Positions 53,430-62,383 are shown, numbered from the stretch's first letter. The stretch is 64,000 nucleotides of DNA from Flavobacterium sp. NRK F7 (GCF_024054195.1 NZ_JAMXLB010000001.1:1141646-1205645); one strand, 5' to 3'. The notes: generated by a model not told the origin, from the sequence alone. Program-made: numbers and translations.

Positions 53430-54089
53430 ATGGCCATCATTTTAAACTTAGAAACAGCAACTAAAAATTGTTCGGTTTCAATAGCCAAAGAAGGCAAAAC
53501 ATTACTTTGTAAAGAAATTGCAACTGAAAATTTTTCACATGCTGAAAAATTGCATGTTTTTATAGGAGCAATTTTAGAAGAAACGCAGTATCGTTTTAAC
53601 GACATTCAAGCAATTGCAGTAAGTCAAGGTCCTGGTTCATACACCGGTTTGCGAATTGGAGTTTCGTCTGCTAAAGGCTTGTGTTATGCATTAGGTATTC
53701 CGTTAATTGCTATTGATACGTTGGCTTTGTTAGCCAAACAAATTACCATTGAGGAAGGTATTATAATTCCGATGATTGATGCAAGAAGAATGGAAGTGTA
53801 TACAGCTTTTTATGATAAAAACTACGGTAGAATTAGAGCTACTGAAGCTGAAATTATCGATGCGAATTCCTATGATACTCTAACGGAAACCCTACACTTG
53901 GTTGGTGATGGTGCGCTCAAATTTAAAGCCATTTTAACCAAAAGTAATTTTGTTTTTCATGACGATATTGTTTATCCTTCAGCAAATGAAATGAGTAGTT
54001 TGTCCTATGAAAAGTACAAAAAAAGCGACTTTGTAGATGTCGCTTATTTTGAACCTTTTTATTTAAAAGATTTTGTCTTAAATAAATAG
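53430..54089 (+). CDS. tsaB: tRNA threonylcarbamoyladenosine biosynthesis protein TsaB
   Basis: 219 residues from the ATG at 53430 (MAIILNLETATKNC); a frame extension upstream to 53400 overlaps the promoter and is rejected. ASKHA-fold protein with AVSQGPGSYTGLRIGVSSAKG, the hallmark of TsaB/YeaZ. It acts with TsaD and TsaE to install t6A at position 37 of ANN-reading tRNAs, mainly as a scaffold for TsaD. It is convergent with mscS, whose stop is 6 bases away. Confidence 0.94.
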   Translation: MAIILNLETATKNCSVSIAKEGKTLLCKEIATENFSHAEKLHVFIGAILEETQYRFNDIQAIAVSQGPGSYTGLRIGVSSAKGLCYALGIPLIAIDTLALLAKQITIEEGIIIPMIDARRMEVYTAFYDKNYGRIRATEAEIIDANSYDTLTETLHLVGDGALKFKAILTKSNFVFHDDIVYPSANEMSSLSYEKYKKSDFVDVAYFEPFYLKDFVLNK

Positions 54090-54095
54090 TTTGTA

Positions 54096-54914
54096 TTATT
54101 TTTTTTGAATCTCCACTTGATGCGGATAAGGAATTTCGATTCCAGCTTTGTCAAATGCCACTTTACATTGTTCTAAGGTCTGACTATGAACAGTTAAAAA
54201 GTTTTCTGCTTTTGCCCATGGTCGCACCGCTAAATTAATGGAGCTATCCGCTAAAGCCATTACAACTACCGCTGGCGCAGGTTCTTTTAAAACCAATTCA
54301 TTTTTACTTAATACTTCTAAAATGACTTCTTTTACTTGTTTTAAATCGGAATTGTAATCAACACCAATAGTTAAGTCAATTCTACGAATGCCTTCTTGGG
54401 TATAATTTTTAATGACACCATTTGATAAAGCACCATTTGGAATATAAACGGTTTGATTATTGGCTGTTAAAAGTCGAGTATTGAAAATTTGAATTTCTTT
54501 TACAGTGCCAATTTCGCCTTGCGCTTCAATAACATCATCTAACTTAAATGGCTTGAATAAAATTATTAAAATCCCACCAGCAAAATTAGATAAAGAACCT
54601 TGTAGTGCTAAACCTACCGCTAAACCAGCGGCACCTAAAATAGCAACAAAAGAAGAAGTAGGAACACCTAAATTAGAAACTACTGTAATAAATACGAGAA
54701 TACGAAGGGTCCAAAAGATAAAATTGCCAATAAAATTTGAAAGGGTAATATCAACTTCTCTTTTTAGAAGTATTTTTTTTATGGTTTTTGTAAGAATGCT
54801 GGTTAGCCACAATCCTAAAAATAAGATGATAATTGCCGTTACTACTTTGGGAGAATATTCAACTATGGTTTTAATTACAATTTCAGTATATTTTTCAATT
54901 TTTTCGCTAGTCAT
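54096..54914 (-). CDS. mscS: Small-conductance mechanosensitive channel, MscS family
   Basis: 272 residues. Three membrane helices (about 20-42, 58-82 and 90-115), the third being the pore helix with GAAGLAVGLALQGSLSNFAGG, the Gly/Ala pattern of MscS. Then a beta domain (KPFKLDDVIEAQGEIGTVKEI, PNGALSNGVIKNYT) and an alpha/beta C-terminal domain. It releases solutes on hypo-osmotic shock. Its ATG overlaps the stop of the DUF255 gene by 8 bases, so the two are translated together. Confidence 0.92.
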   Translation of the reverse strand: MTSEKIEKYTEIVIKTIVEYSPKVVTAIIILFLGLWLTSILTKTIKKILLKREVDITLSNFIGNFIFWTLRILVFITVVSNLGVPTSSFVAILGAAGLAVGLALQGSLSNFAGGILIILFKPFKLDDVIEAQGEIGTVKEIQIFNTRLLTANNQTVYIPNGALSNGVIKNYTQEGIRRIDLTIGVDYNSDLKQVKEVILEVLSKNELVLKEPAPAVVVMALADSSINLAVRPWAKAENFLTVHSQTLEQCKVAFDKAGIEIPYPHQVEIQKK

Positions 54915-56931
54915 TTTTTATTTGGTTTATAATGTTTTCTACTTTAATCTCAGGAATTTGACACGTCTTATTAGTGCAAAGATACAGGAAGTCTTGGTCT
55001 TTGTCAAATCTATCCTGTAAAAAGGGAAGGTTGACTGCAGTAGTAGTTCCTGCAATTAAAAGTTGGGGTGCATAGTTTTTTTGAACCTGAATAGTATTTG
55101 CTACAGCATTATTTCCGCAAATAGCAAGTTCTTTTTGTCCTTCTAAAGTGTTCATCCATAAGGAGAGCCAATTGGAAAAAGCAGAAGCATAATCAATGGT
55201 CGGTAAAATTTGAGCCAACATATTTTGGTACACTTTTTCATAATAACTATTGTCATAGTAAATACTCAACTTATAAAGATTATGCCCCATAACTGAATTA
55301 GAAGCAGGAATAACATTGTCTTCTATTTCAAAATGTGTAGCAATTAAGGCAGGTGCATTTCTGGAAGTAAAAGTAAAAAATAACTCGTTTTCATTGTAAA
55401 AGTTTTCGAAGCAATAATCTGTCAATTGCTTGGCTTGAGATAAATAATGAAAATTAAAAGTAACTTGATACAATCGAATAAAGGCCTGAATGGTAAAAGC
55501 ATAATCATCTAAAAAGCCATTAATTTTACTTTCTTCATTTTTATAGGTGTGCCAAAGGCTTCCGTCTACAGCTGTGAGCTGGTCCTGTATAAAAGCAGCT
55601 ATTCCTTCCGCTTTATCCAAATAATCTATGTTTCCTAAAGCCGTATAGCTATCAACAAGTCCTTTAATGAGCAAAGCATTCCAAGAAGTAATACTTTTAT
55701 CATCTAAACGAGGTTTGTTTCTTTCTTTACGAATGTGAAACAATTTTTCTTCCCAAATTTTCTTTTTTTCTTTGACGAAAGCAACAGAAACAGAAGTTTT
55801 TTTTGCAATTAATTCAAGACTTTCCTTTTGAATAAAGACGTATTTTTTTTCTTCTTCCCAATATCCAAAAGGATTAATATTAAATACTGTTGAAAATAGA
55901 TCATAGTCATCCTCTAAAATTGCCTGTAATTCTTCTTTGGTCCAACTATAATAGGCTCCTTCTTCTAAATGCTGGTTTGCATTTAAACTATCCGCATCAA
56001 GGGAGGCGAAATAGCCTTTTTTCTTATTTAGAAGTTCATTATCACAAAAGCGAATGGTTTTTTCAATGACTTCTTTATATAACTCATTTTTTGTGCGTTT
56101 GTATGCATCTGCATAAACAGAAAGCAATTGGGCATTATCATAAAGCATTTTTTCAAAATGAGGAATGTGCCATTTACTATCTACGGAATATCTGGAAAAA
56201 CCACCTTCAACGGTATCAAATAAACCACCCCAAGCCATTCTTGTAAGAGTTAAATCTACATAGTGTAACAATTGTTGGTTGTTATTTTGAAAACCATAGC
56301 GTTGTAAAAATTCTAAATTTGTTGGCATCATAAACTTTGGTGCTCGAGAATAACCTCCATATTCTAAATCAAAACTTCTTTGCCATTTTTCGATTAATAG
56401 ACTCATGTTTTGTTTGGAAAAAAGGATAGTTTCTTTAGGTTTTTGAACTAAACCTAGCAATTGAATGCCTTGATGTAATTTAGTAGCATATTCCTCCATT
56501 TTTTGCGGATTATTTACAAAAAGTTCTTGGAGTTGTTCCAAGGCATTTGTCCATTCTTCTTTACGAAAATAAGTGCCTCCCCAAACTGGTCTTCCATCGG
56601 GTAGACATACTACATTCAAAGGCCATCCCCCTTGTCCACTCATAATTTGAATCGCTTTCATGTAAATGGCATCCACATCAGGTCTTTCTTCACGATCTAC
56701 TTTTATAGATACATAGGAACGATTCATCACTTCTGCTACCTGTTCATCTTCAAAAGATTCATGTTCCATAACATGACACCAATGGCAAGCAGCATAACCA
56801 ATACTAACGATGATTAATTGATTGTTTTTTTGAGCAAAATTAAGTGTTTCGGTATGCCAAGCTTTCCAATGGATTGGGTTTGTGGCATGCTGTAGTAGAT
56901 AAGGACTTGATTCTAAATGTAGTTCGTTCAT
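54907..56931 (-). CDS. DUF255 thioredoxin-domain protein (YyaL/SPATA20 family)
   Basis: 674 residues. The N-terminal thioredoxin-like domain (about 1-165) carries YAACHWCHVMEHESF with Cys49 and Cys52, plus IKVDREERPDVDAIYM. The rest is an alpha/alpha-barrel region like N-acylglucosamine 2-epimerases and glycosidases (FSRYSVDSKWHIPHFEKMLY, then NALLIKGLVDSYTALG). The family is widespread from bacteria to mammals, yet its reaction is not established. No signal peptide, so cytoplasmic. It overlaps mscS by 8 bases, and the dodecin terminator lies just upstream. Confidence 0.92.
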   Translation of the reverse strand: MNELHLESSPYLLQHATNPIHWKAWHTETLNFAQKNNQLIIVSIGYAACHWCHVMEHESFEDEQVAEVMNRSYVSIKVDREERPDVDAIYMKAIQIMSGQGGWPLNVVCLPDGRPVWGGTYFRKEEWTNALEQLQELFVNNPQKMEEYATKLHQGIQLLGLVQKPKETILFSKQNMSLLIEKWQRSFDLEYGGYSRAPKFMMPTNLEFLQRYGFQNNNQQLLHYVDLTLTRMAWGGLFDTVEGGFSRYSVDSKWHIPHFEKMLYDNAQLLSVYADAYKRTKNELYKEVIEKTIRFCDNELLNKKKGYFASLDADSLNANQHLEEGAYYSWTKEELQAILEDDYDLFSTVFNINPFGYWEEEKKYVFIQKESLELIAKKTSVSVAFVKEKKKIWEEKLFHIRKERNKPRLDDKSITSWNALLIKGLVDSYTALGNIDYLDKAEGIAAFIQDQLTAVDGSLWHTYKNEESKINGFLDDYAFTIQAFIRLYQVTFNFHYLSQAKQLTDYCFENFYNENELFFTFTSRNAPALIATHFEIEDNVIPASNSVMGHNLYKLSIYYDNSYYEKVYQNMLAQILPTIDYASAFSNWLSLWMNTLEGQKELAICGNNAVANTIQVQKNYAPQLLIAGTTTAVNLPFLQDRFDKDQDFLYLCTNKTCQIPEIKVENIINQIKND

Positions 56932-56937
56932 AGGGAT

Positions 56938-56963
56938 AAAAAAAGCGTTCGTAAAGAACGCTT
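56938..56963 (-). terminator. Terminator after dodecin
   Basis: Read on the minus strand: AAGCGTTC, loop TTTAC, GAACGCTT and a T-run, directly downstream of the dodecin stop and just before the DUF255 gene. Confidence 0.85.
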
Positions 56964-56985
56964 AAAGGTAAGTAAAGAATTAAAA

Positions 56986-57186
56986 TTAATCTAATTCAAA
57001 GGTGACTTTTAAATTCACACGAAATTCAGTTACCTGATTGTTTTTTACTGCTGCACTTTGTTCTTTAACATATACAGATCTAATGTTGTTCAATGTTTTT
57101 GATGCTTTTTCAACTGCTTGTTTTGTTGCATCTTCCCAGCTTTTTTCTGAGCTGGATAAAATTTCTATAACTTTTAATACTGCCAT
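56986..57186 (-). CDS. Dodecin family flavin-binding protein
   Basis: 66 residues, the normal dodecin length. A beta-alpha-beta-beta fold begins MAVLKVIEILSSSEKSWEDA, with Trp17 the likely aromatic platform against the flavin, and includes the closing strand EFRVNLKVTFELD. Dodecins form hollow dodecamers that store riboflavin, FMN or CoA-related compounds. Single gene with its own terminator, divergent from the phosphate transporter. Confidence 0.92.
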   Translation of the reverse strand: MAVLKVIEILSSSEKSWEDATKQAVEKASKTLNNIRSVYVKEQSAAVKNNQVTEFRVNLKVTFELD

Positions 57187-57344
57187 AATTTGTTTATTTT
57201 GTTGTTAATAATGTATTTAAAGGTAGTCAAATTATTGAGAAATTGCAAATTGTATATTTTTAAAAATAAAAATTAATAACATTAACTTAACATTGAAAAG
57301 AAATAGTTGCAGGACTTTTGCAAAAGAAAAAACTTTAAGAGTAG

Positions 57345-59588
57345 ATGGAACAAATATATCTTGTAATGCTTGTGGCATTAGCATTATTAGCGTCAATAGA
57401 TTTAATGGTTGGAGTAGCTAATGATGCTGTTAATTTTTTAAATTCAGGAATAGGATCTAAAGCAGTATCTTTTAAAACTTTAATGATAGTTGCAAGTATT
57501 GGAATTGCACTAGGAGCCTTGTTTTCAAGTGGTATGATGGAAATTGCTCGTAGTGGTATTTTTGTCCCTGCCATGTTTACCTTCAATGATGTAATGATTA
57601 TTTTCTTGGCAGTAATGATTACAGATGTCTTGTTATTAGATATCTTTAATTCATTAGGATTGCCAACTTCTACTACAGTTTCTGTTGTTTTTTCTTTGTT
57701 AGGAGGTGCTGTTTGTTTAGGGGTTTATAAAATGATTTCCAATGCTAATAATACCAACACGATTTTAGACTTTATCAATCAAGAGAAAGCAACTGAAATT
57801 GTCTCGAGTATTTTAATTTCTGTAGCGCTTTCATTTACTATTGGGGCATTAATACAATATGTATCTAGAATTATATTTTCTTTTCACTATGAAAAAAGAA
57901 TAAAATACTTTGGTGCTATTTTCGGGGGTATTGGTATTACAGCTATTACTTACTTTATTTTATTTAAAGGTTTGAAAAGTTCTTCTTTCATGACCGCTGA
58001 TGTAAAAGAGTTGATGAAATCAAATCAAATGCTAATTATTGCAGTTTGTTTTGTGTTTTGGACGTTATTGTCTCAAGTTTTAATCAGTTTAAAAGTAAAC
58101 ATCTTTAGAATTATTATTATAATTGGAACTTTTGCTTTAGCACTAGCTTTTGCAGGTAATGACTTAGTAAACTTTATTGGGGTGCCTATTGCTGCTTTAC
58201 AATCCTATGATATTTATATCGCAAGTGGTAGTGATTCTACGATGTTGATGGGTGCTTTAGCATCTTCCGAATTAAAAGCTAATTTTTGGTTGCTATTGAT
58301 TGGTGGTGGTATTATGGTATATACGCTTTGGACTTCCAAAAAAGCAAAAGAAGTAATTGCTACAGGAGTAGATTTATCAAGGCAGAGTGAAGGAACGGAA
58401 CGTTTTGATGCGAATAATTTATCAAGAGTTATTGTAAGAGGTGTTATGTATATTGGTCAAGTATTAAATTACTTTTTGCCAAAATCATTAGAAGTTAAAA
58501 TTGATAAGCAGTTTACCAAAGTAGTACCTACTTCTAAAAAGAGTGAACAACCTGCTTTTGATATGGTGAGAGCATCAGTAAATTTAATGGTTGCTAGTAT
58601 CTTAATTGCCATAGGGACTTCTTTAAAATTACCTTTATCTACAACCTATGTAACCTTTATGGTAGCTATGGGTACTTCCTTTGCAGATAGAGCTTGGGAT
58701 AGAGAAAGTGCTGTTTATCGAGTAGCGGGAGTTATTAATGTTATTGGAGGTTGGTTTGTAACGGCGTTTGTTGCTTTCTTAATGGCTGGAACGATAGCCG
58801 TACTTTTAACCTTTGGGAAAGTGTTTGCATTTTTTGCTTTAATGGTGACTGTTGGAATTCTTTTATATAGAAGTGCTAGAAAGCACATGAAAAAAACAAA
58901 GGAAAAAGAAGAAGAAATAAAATTAAAGAAAGAAGATATATTTTCTATTAAAGAAGTTATTTCTGAAAGTTCTTCTCAAGTAGGTAAAGTGATTCGTAAA
59001 ACGAATGCATTGTATACAGATGTAATTAACAATTTAGGATTGCAAGATTTAGCCAAACTAAAAGATAATAAAAAGAAACTTAAAAAGTTAGAAAAAGATA
59101 TTGATGACTTAAAGAGTAATGTATACTATGTAATTAAAAATTTAGATGAAACCTCATTAGAAGCAAGTAAGTTTTATGTTCTTATTTTAGGCTACTTACA
59201 AGATATGGTTCAATCGATTGGATATATTACGGTAAATAGTCATTCTCATATTAATAACAATCACAAGCAATTAAAGTTCAATCAAATTAGAGATTTAAAG
59301 TCGGTTGATAACAAATTAAAGCATCTATTTGATAGACTTACAGTAACTTTCCAGAAAGAAGACTTTTCTCAAATTGATGAAATATTAAAAGAAAAGGCAA
59401 ATCTTTTGGAATCTATTTCAGAATTAATTCAGAAGCAAATCATAAGAATTAGAACTACTGAAAATAGTCCAAAAAACAGTAAATTATATTTTGGATTGCT
59501 TTTAGAAACCAATGATTTAGTAAAAGCAACTATGAATTTACTAGAGTTGTTTAAAGAATTTAATAAACAAGTCGAAAAGAAAAAATAA
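57345..59588 (+). CDS. Inorganic phosphate transporter (PiT family) with C-terminal PhoU-like helical domain
   Basis: 747 residues. The membrane part (about 1-515) holds two copies of the PiT signature, at VGVANDAVNFLNSGIGS and FAGNDLVNFIGVPIAA, and GLPTSTTVS / KLPLSTTYVTF. The C-terminal part (about 515-747) is soluble, helical and charged, with long coiled-coil-like helices (LKKLEKDIDDLKSNVYYVI, KYFGLLLETNDLVKATMNL-like spacing), resembling PhoU/DUF47. PiT transporters import phosphate with protons or sodium; a fused PhoU-like domain probably regulates flux. It is a single gene with a bidirectional terminator after it. Confidence 0.88.
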   Translation: MEQIYLVMLVALALLASIDLMVGVANDAVNFLNSGIGSKAVSFKTLMIVASIGIALGALFSSGMMEIARSGIFVPAMFTFNDVMIIFLAVMITDVLLLDIFNSLGLPTSTTVSVVFSLLGGAVCLGVYKMISNANNTNTILDFINQEKATEIVSSILISVALSFTIGALIQYVSRIIFSFHYEKRIKYFGAIFGGIGITAITYFILFKGLKSSSFMTADVKELMKSNQMLIIAVCFVFWTLLSQVLISLKVNIFRIIIIIGTFALALAFAGNDLVNFIGVPIAALQSYDIYIASGSDSTMLMGALASSELKANFWLLLIGGGIMVYTLWTSKKAKEVIATGVDLSRQSEGTERFDANNLSRVIVRGVMYIGQVLNYFLPKSLEVKIDKQFTKVVPTSKKSEQPAFDMVRASVNLMVASILIAIGTSLKLPLSTTYVTFMVAMGTSFADRAWDRESAVYRVAGVINVIGGWFVTAFVAFLMAGTIAVLLTFGKVFAFFALMVTVGILLYRSARKHMKKTKEKEEEIKLKKEDIFSIKEVISESSSQVGKVIRKTNALYTDVINNLGLQDLAKLKDNKKKLKKLEKDIDDLKSNVYYVIKNLDETSLEASKFYVLILGYLQDMVQSIGYITVNSHSHINNNHKQLKFNQIRDLKSVDNKLKHLFDRLTVTFQKEDFSQIDEILKEKANLLESISELIQKQIIRIRTTENSPKNSKLYFGLLLETNDLVKATMNLLELFKEFNKQVEKKK

Positions 59589-59613
59589 AAAAGAGCCTTT
59601 AAGGCTCTTTTTT
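59587..59613. terminator. Bidirectional terminator between pit and nfu genes
   Basis: AAGAGCCT, loop TTA, AGGCTCTT flanked by A and T runs on both sides, serving the two convergent genes. Confidence 0.88.
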
Positions 59614-59614
59614 G

Positions 59615-60514
59615 TTATGCATTAGTAGCTTCAACCACAATTCCACTGTCGTTAAGCATTTGTTTTAACATATTTTCAATCCCGTTTTTTAAGGTAAAAG
59701 TTGATGAAGGACATCCACTACAAGCTCCCTGTAAAATTACTTTCACTTTTTTGGAGTCTGCATCAAAGGATTCAAACATAATGTTACCTCCGTCACTTTG
59801 TACCGCGGGTTTTACATACTCTTCTAGAATATTTACAATTTGTTGAGAGGTTACATCTAAATTTTCAAAATATGTTTCTTGTTGTTTCTTATGGGTTTCA
59901 GTCGTTACAATTTGTGATTCATCCACTACTAGATTCCCGTTCTCAATATATTCTTTTATAAAAGAGCGTAATTCCATTGTGATTTCACTCCAATCAGCAA
60001 TTTCATATTTAGTAATTGAGATGTAATTTTCATCAATAAAAACTTCTTTGACAAAGGGGAATTGGAACAATTCCTTAGCTAAAGGAGAAGCTTTAGTTTG
60101 ATCAATATTTTTACATTCAATTAAGGTTTTGGTTAATAATTTATTGCTTACAAACTTTTGAACCGCTGGATTAGGAGTGGTTTCTGCATAAATCGTAATA
60201 GGTTGTTTTTTTACAGAAGTAACTTCTTGTTTCAGAATTTCTCCTCCATTTTTGATAAATTCTTCAATTTGATTGGCTACCGCATCTTGAACATCTTCCC
60301 ATTCTACTATAGAAAATTTTTCTATTGCAATAAAATTACCTGAAATATATACTGTTTTAACAAAGGGTAAATAAAACAGTTGCATGGCTAATGGTGAATT
60401 TTTAGTCTCGTCAATGTTTTTAAATTCAAAATTTTGACCTTTAATGATGGTCTCTTCCAATTCAAATTTTAAAATGGAAGGATTAGTGGTGTTTTTTATG
60501 GTTATTTTTGACAT
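59615..60514 (-). CDS. NifU-type iron-sulfur scaffold with duplicated Nfu N-terminal domain
   Basis: 299 residues. Two homologous Nfu_N modules (about 5-95 and 105-195) share NPSILKFELEE / NPAVQKFVSNK, NIDETKNSPLAMQLFYLPFV / NIDQTKASPLAKELFQFPFV and a following IAIEKF / ISITKY strand. A C-terminal NifU-like domain (about 215-299) contains VKPAVQSDGGNI and the cluster-binding GACSGCPSS (CxxC). Nfu proteins carry 4Fe-4S clusters to client enzymes. Nfu proteins usually have one N-module; the tandem copy here is a clear internal duplication. Promoter TATCTTTG lies at 60533-60540. Confidence 0.93.
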   Translation of the reverse strand: MSKITIKNTTNPSILKFELEETIIKGQNFEFKNIDETKNSPLAMQLFYLPFVKTVYISGNFIAIEKFSIVEWEDVQDAVANQIEEFIKNGGEILKQEVTSVKKQPITIYAETTPNPAVQKFVSNKLLTKTLIECKNIDQTKASPLAKELFQFPFVKEVFIDENYISITKYEIADWSEITMELRSFIKEYIENGNLVVDESQIVTTETHKKQQETYFENLDVTSQQIVNILEEYVKPAVQSDGGNIMFESFDADSKKVKVILQGACSGCPSSTFTLKNGIENMLKQMLNDSGIVVEATNA

Positions 60515-60532
60515 TATTTAGTAATCTTTTTG

Positions 60533-60540
60533 CAAAGATA
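60533..60540 (-). promoter_or_regulatory. Promoter of the nfu gene
   Basis: On the minus strand reads TATCTTTG, an exact TAnnTTTG match, 18 bases before the ATG. Confidence 0.5.
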
Positions 60541-60596
60541 ACGAACTTATAACGTAAAAAAGAATTTAACTTTTAAATCTGTAAGCAAAAACCATT

Positions 60597-60623
60597 GATA
60601 ATAACATAAAATTTATATCTTTG
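60597..60623 (+). promoter_or_regulatory. Promoter of the PorP/SprF gene
   Basis: TATCTTTG at 60616-60623, with TTG at 60595-60597, 18 bases upstream. Exact TAnnTTTG match. Confidence 0.55.
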
Positions 60624-60671
60624 AAAAATTAGACAAAAGGCATTTAATCAAATAAAATCTTGATAAAAGAA

Positions 60672-61676
60672 ATGGATTTTAAAAAAAGTTATTTAATTAT
60701 TGTGTTGTTTTTAACACAACTCTCATTTTCCCAAGAAGGAATTGCTGTTTACTCCGATTATCTATCTGATAATTATTATTTAATTCACCCTTCCATGGCA
60801 GGTGCTGCAAATTGTGGAAAAATACGTTTAACAGGTCGCCAACAATGGTTTGGACAAGAAGACGCACCCTCTTTGCAAACGTTAAGTTTTAATACTTCGA
60901 TAGATCAAGACGGTAAATCAGGTATAGGAGCTATTGTTTTTAATGATAAAAATGGATATCACTCTCAAAGAGGAGCTAAATTAACTTATGCGCACCATTT
61001 GCGTTTTTCAAGAGGAACGACTGACTTAAATCAATTGTCTTTTGGATTAAGTGCAGCGTTTATTCAAAGTCAATTAGATGAGACTAGTTTTACAAATCAA
61101 GCTTTTGACCCTTTTATTTTTGGAGGGATTTATCAAAAAGACGCTTATTTTAATGTTGATTTAGGGGTATCGTATCATTTTCTTGATTTTTTTACTCATG
61201 TGACTGTTAAAAACTTTTTAGCCAATAGAAGAGAAATTTATACTGAAGGAATTGAGTCTGATAATTTAAGAAAATTCTTATGGAGTGCTGGAGCAGTTTT
61301 TGGAGATGAGGATAGATTATTATGGGAGCCTTCTTTTATGTTTCAATATACGCAAGAAACTACTGAAAAGGCAATTGATTTAAACTTAAAAGTTTATAAA
61401 GGTGTTGAATTTGGTAGAGTATGGGGAGGTCTTTCTTACAGAAGAAGTTTTGACGGAGCTGAATATTTAGATGGAAATGCAATTGGAGAGCAAAAATTAC
61501 AATATATCACCCCAATTTTAGGAGTTAATTACAAACAATTTATGTTTGCTTACACCTATTCTCACATTATAGGCGATATTAAATTTGATAATGGTGGATT
61601 TCATCAAATTACTTTAGGTATTGATGTGTTCTGTAAAGCGAAAGAATGGAGTTGTAATTGTCCTGCGGTTAATTAA
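60672..61676 (+). CDS. PorP/SprF family type IX secretion system membrane protein
   Basis: 334 residues from the ATG at 60672; a TTG at 60660 would add 4 residues. Signal peptide ending QLSFSQ. The mature start AVYSDYLSDNYYLIHPSMAG and GRQQWFGQEDAPSLQTLSF is the PorP/SprF hallmark, followed by an outer-membrane barrel (LSFGLSAAFIQSQLDE, WGGLSYRRSFDG). Such proteins are needed to secrete or anchor partner proteins bearing a type B CTD, and are usually encoded beside that partner. Here it stands alone, with a terminator after it; the partner may be the protein at 25176 (inference). Confidence 0.92.
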   Translation: MDFKKSYLIIVLFLTQLSFSQEGIAVYSDYLSDNYYLIHPSMAGAANCGKIRLTGRQQWFGQEDAPSLQTLSFNTSIDQDGKSGIGAIVFNDKNGYHSQRGAKLTYAHHLRFSRGTTDLNQLSFGLSAAFIQSQLDETSFTNQAFDPFIFGGIYQKDAYFNVDLGVSYHFLDFFTHVTVKNFLANRREIYTEGIESDNLRKFLWSAGAVFGDEDRLLWEPSFMFQYTQETTEKAIDLNLKVYKGVEFGRVWGGLSYRRSFDGAEYLDGNAIGEQKLQYITPILGVNYKQFMFAYTYSHIIGDIKFDNGGFHQITLGIDVFCKAKEWSCNCPAVN

Positions 61677-61702
61677 TTCCTTGAATAGATACAAATAATT
61701 AA

Positions 61703-61727
61703 TGTCCCGATTTTTCGGGACATTTTT
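61703..61727 (+). terminator. Terminator after the PorP/SprF gene
   Basis: TGTCCCGA, loop TTTT, TCGGGACA and a T-run: a perfect 8-bp stem. Confidence 0.88.
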
Positions 61728-61739
61728 ATATAACTTATT

Positions 61740-62258
61740 ATGATTATTAAAGAAGTAAGAGGTAAATTCCCTCAAATACCTGAAGATTGTTATGTGGCAG
61801 AAAATGCGACTATTGTGGGAGATGTGCAATTAGGCGAAAAATGTAGTGTTTGGTTCAATGCTGTTATTAGAGGCGATGTTAACCGAATTGAAATAGGGAA
61901 TAAGGTGAACATTCAAGATGGTGCCGTCATTCATTGTACCTATTTAAAGCATCCTACTAAAATTGGAAATAATGTTTCAATTGGTCATAATGCAATTGTT
62001 CACGGCTGCGAAATTAAAGACAACGTTTTAATTGGAATGGGTGCTATTGTGATGGATAATTGTGTTGTAAATAGTAATTCCATTATTGCGGCAGGTTCTG
62101 TAGTTACTCAAAATACCGTTGTTGAATCGGGAACCATTTATGCAGGTGTGCCAGCTAAGAAAGTAAAAGCAATTGATGAAAGCGATTTTTCGGGTGAAAT
62201 TGAACGTATTTCGAATAATTATGTAATGTATTCTAGTTGGTTTAAAGAAGAAGAATAG
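61740..62258 (+). CDS. Gamma carbonic anhydrase family protein
   Basis: 172 residues, left-handed beta helix of hexapeptide repeats (VWFNAVIRGDVNRIEIGNKV, IGNNVSIGHNAIVHGCEI, LIGMGAIVMDNCVV). Metal-binding histidines are in GAVIHCTYL, IGHNAIVHG. Family members (YrdA, PaaY, CaiE) bind zinc or iron; carbonic anhydrase activity is proven for only some. Starts 13 bases after the preceding terminator. Confidence 0.92.
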   Translation: MIIKEVRGKFPQIPEDCYVAENATIVGDVQLGEKCSVWFNAVIRGDVNRIEIGNKVNIQDGAVIHCTYLKHPTKIGNNVSIGHNAIVHGCEIKDNVLIGMGAIVMDNCVVNSNSIIAAGSVVTQNTVVESGTIYAGVPAKKVKAIDESDFSGEIERISNNYVMYSSWFKEEE

Positions 62259-62260
62259 GA

Positions 62261-62283
62261 ACGAGTCTTTTAGGCTTGTTTTT
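62261..62283 (+). terminator. Weak terminator after the gamma carbonic anhydrase gene
   Basis: AACGAGTC and GGCTTGTT pair with G-T wobbles around a 5-base loop, followed by a T-run. Confidence 0.55.
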
Positions 62284-62292
62284 TAACCGTAA

Positions 62293-62351
62293 TCCTGCTG
62301 TTCGTTTTAGTTTCTAAAATTAATTTTAGAAAGCTATCACTTCCATCAGGG
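62293..62351 (-). repeat. Structured intergenic repeat, copy B
   Basis: Second copy of the element at 7526-7613, on the minus strand and 59 bases long. It starts CCCTGATGGAAGTGATAGC, identical to copy A at 16 of 19 positions, and ends in CGAACAGCAGGA. The inner stem is a perfect 22-base palindrome (62311-62332; arms TTTCTAAAATT and AATTTTAGAAA), unrelated in sequence to the copy A stem. Like copy A it lies between convergent genes. Confidence 0.65.
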
Positions 62352-62383
62352 TTAAAATGGGTTGTTTTGTGTATTATTTGGAA

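Noticed and set aside
57315-57326. Palindrome CTTTTGCAAAAG before the phosphate transporter
   Set aside because: A 12-base AT-rich palindrome of this kind is expected by chance, and it overlaps only a poor promoter match (GACTTTTG).
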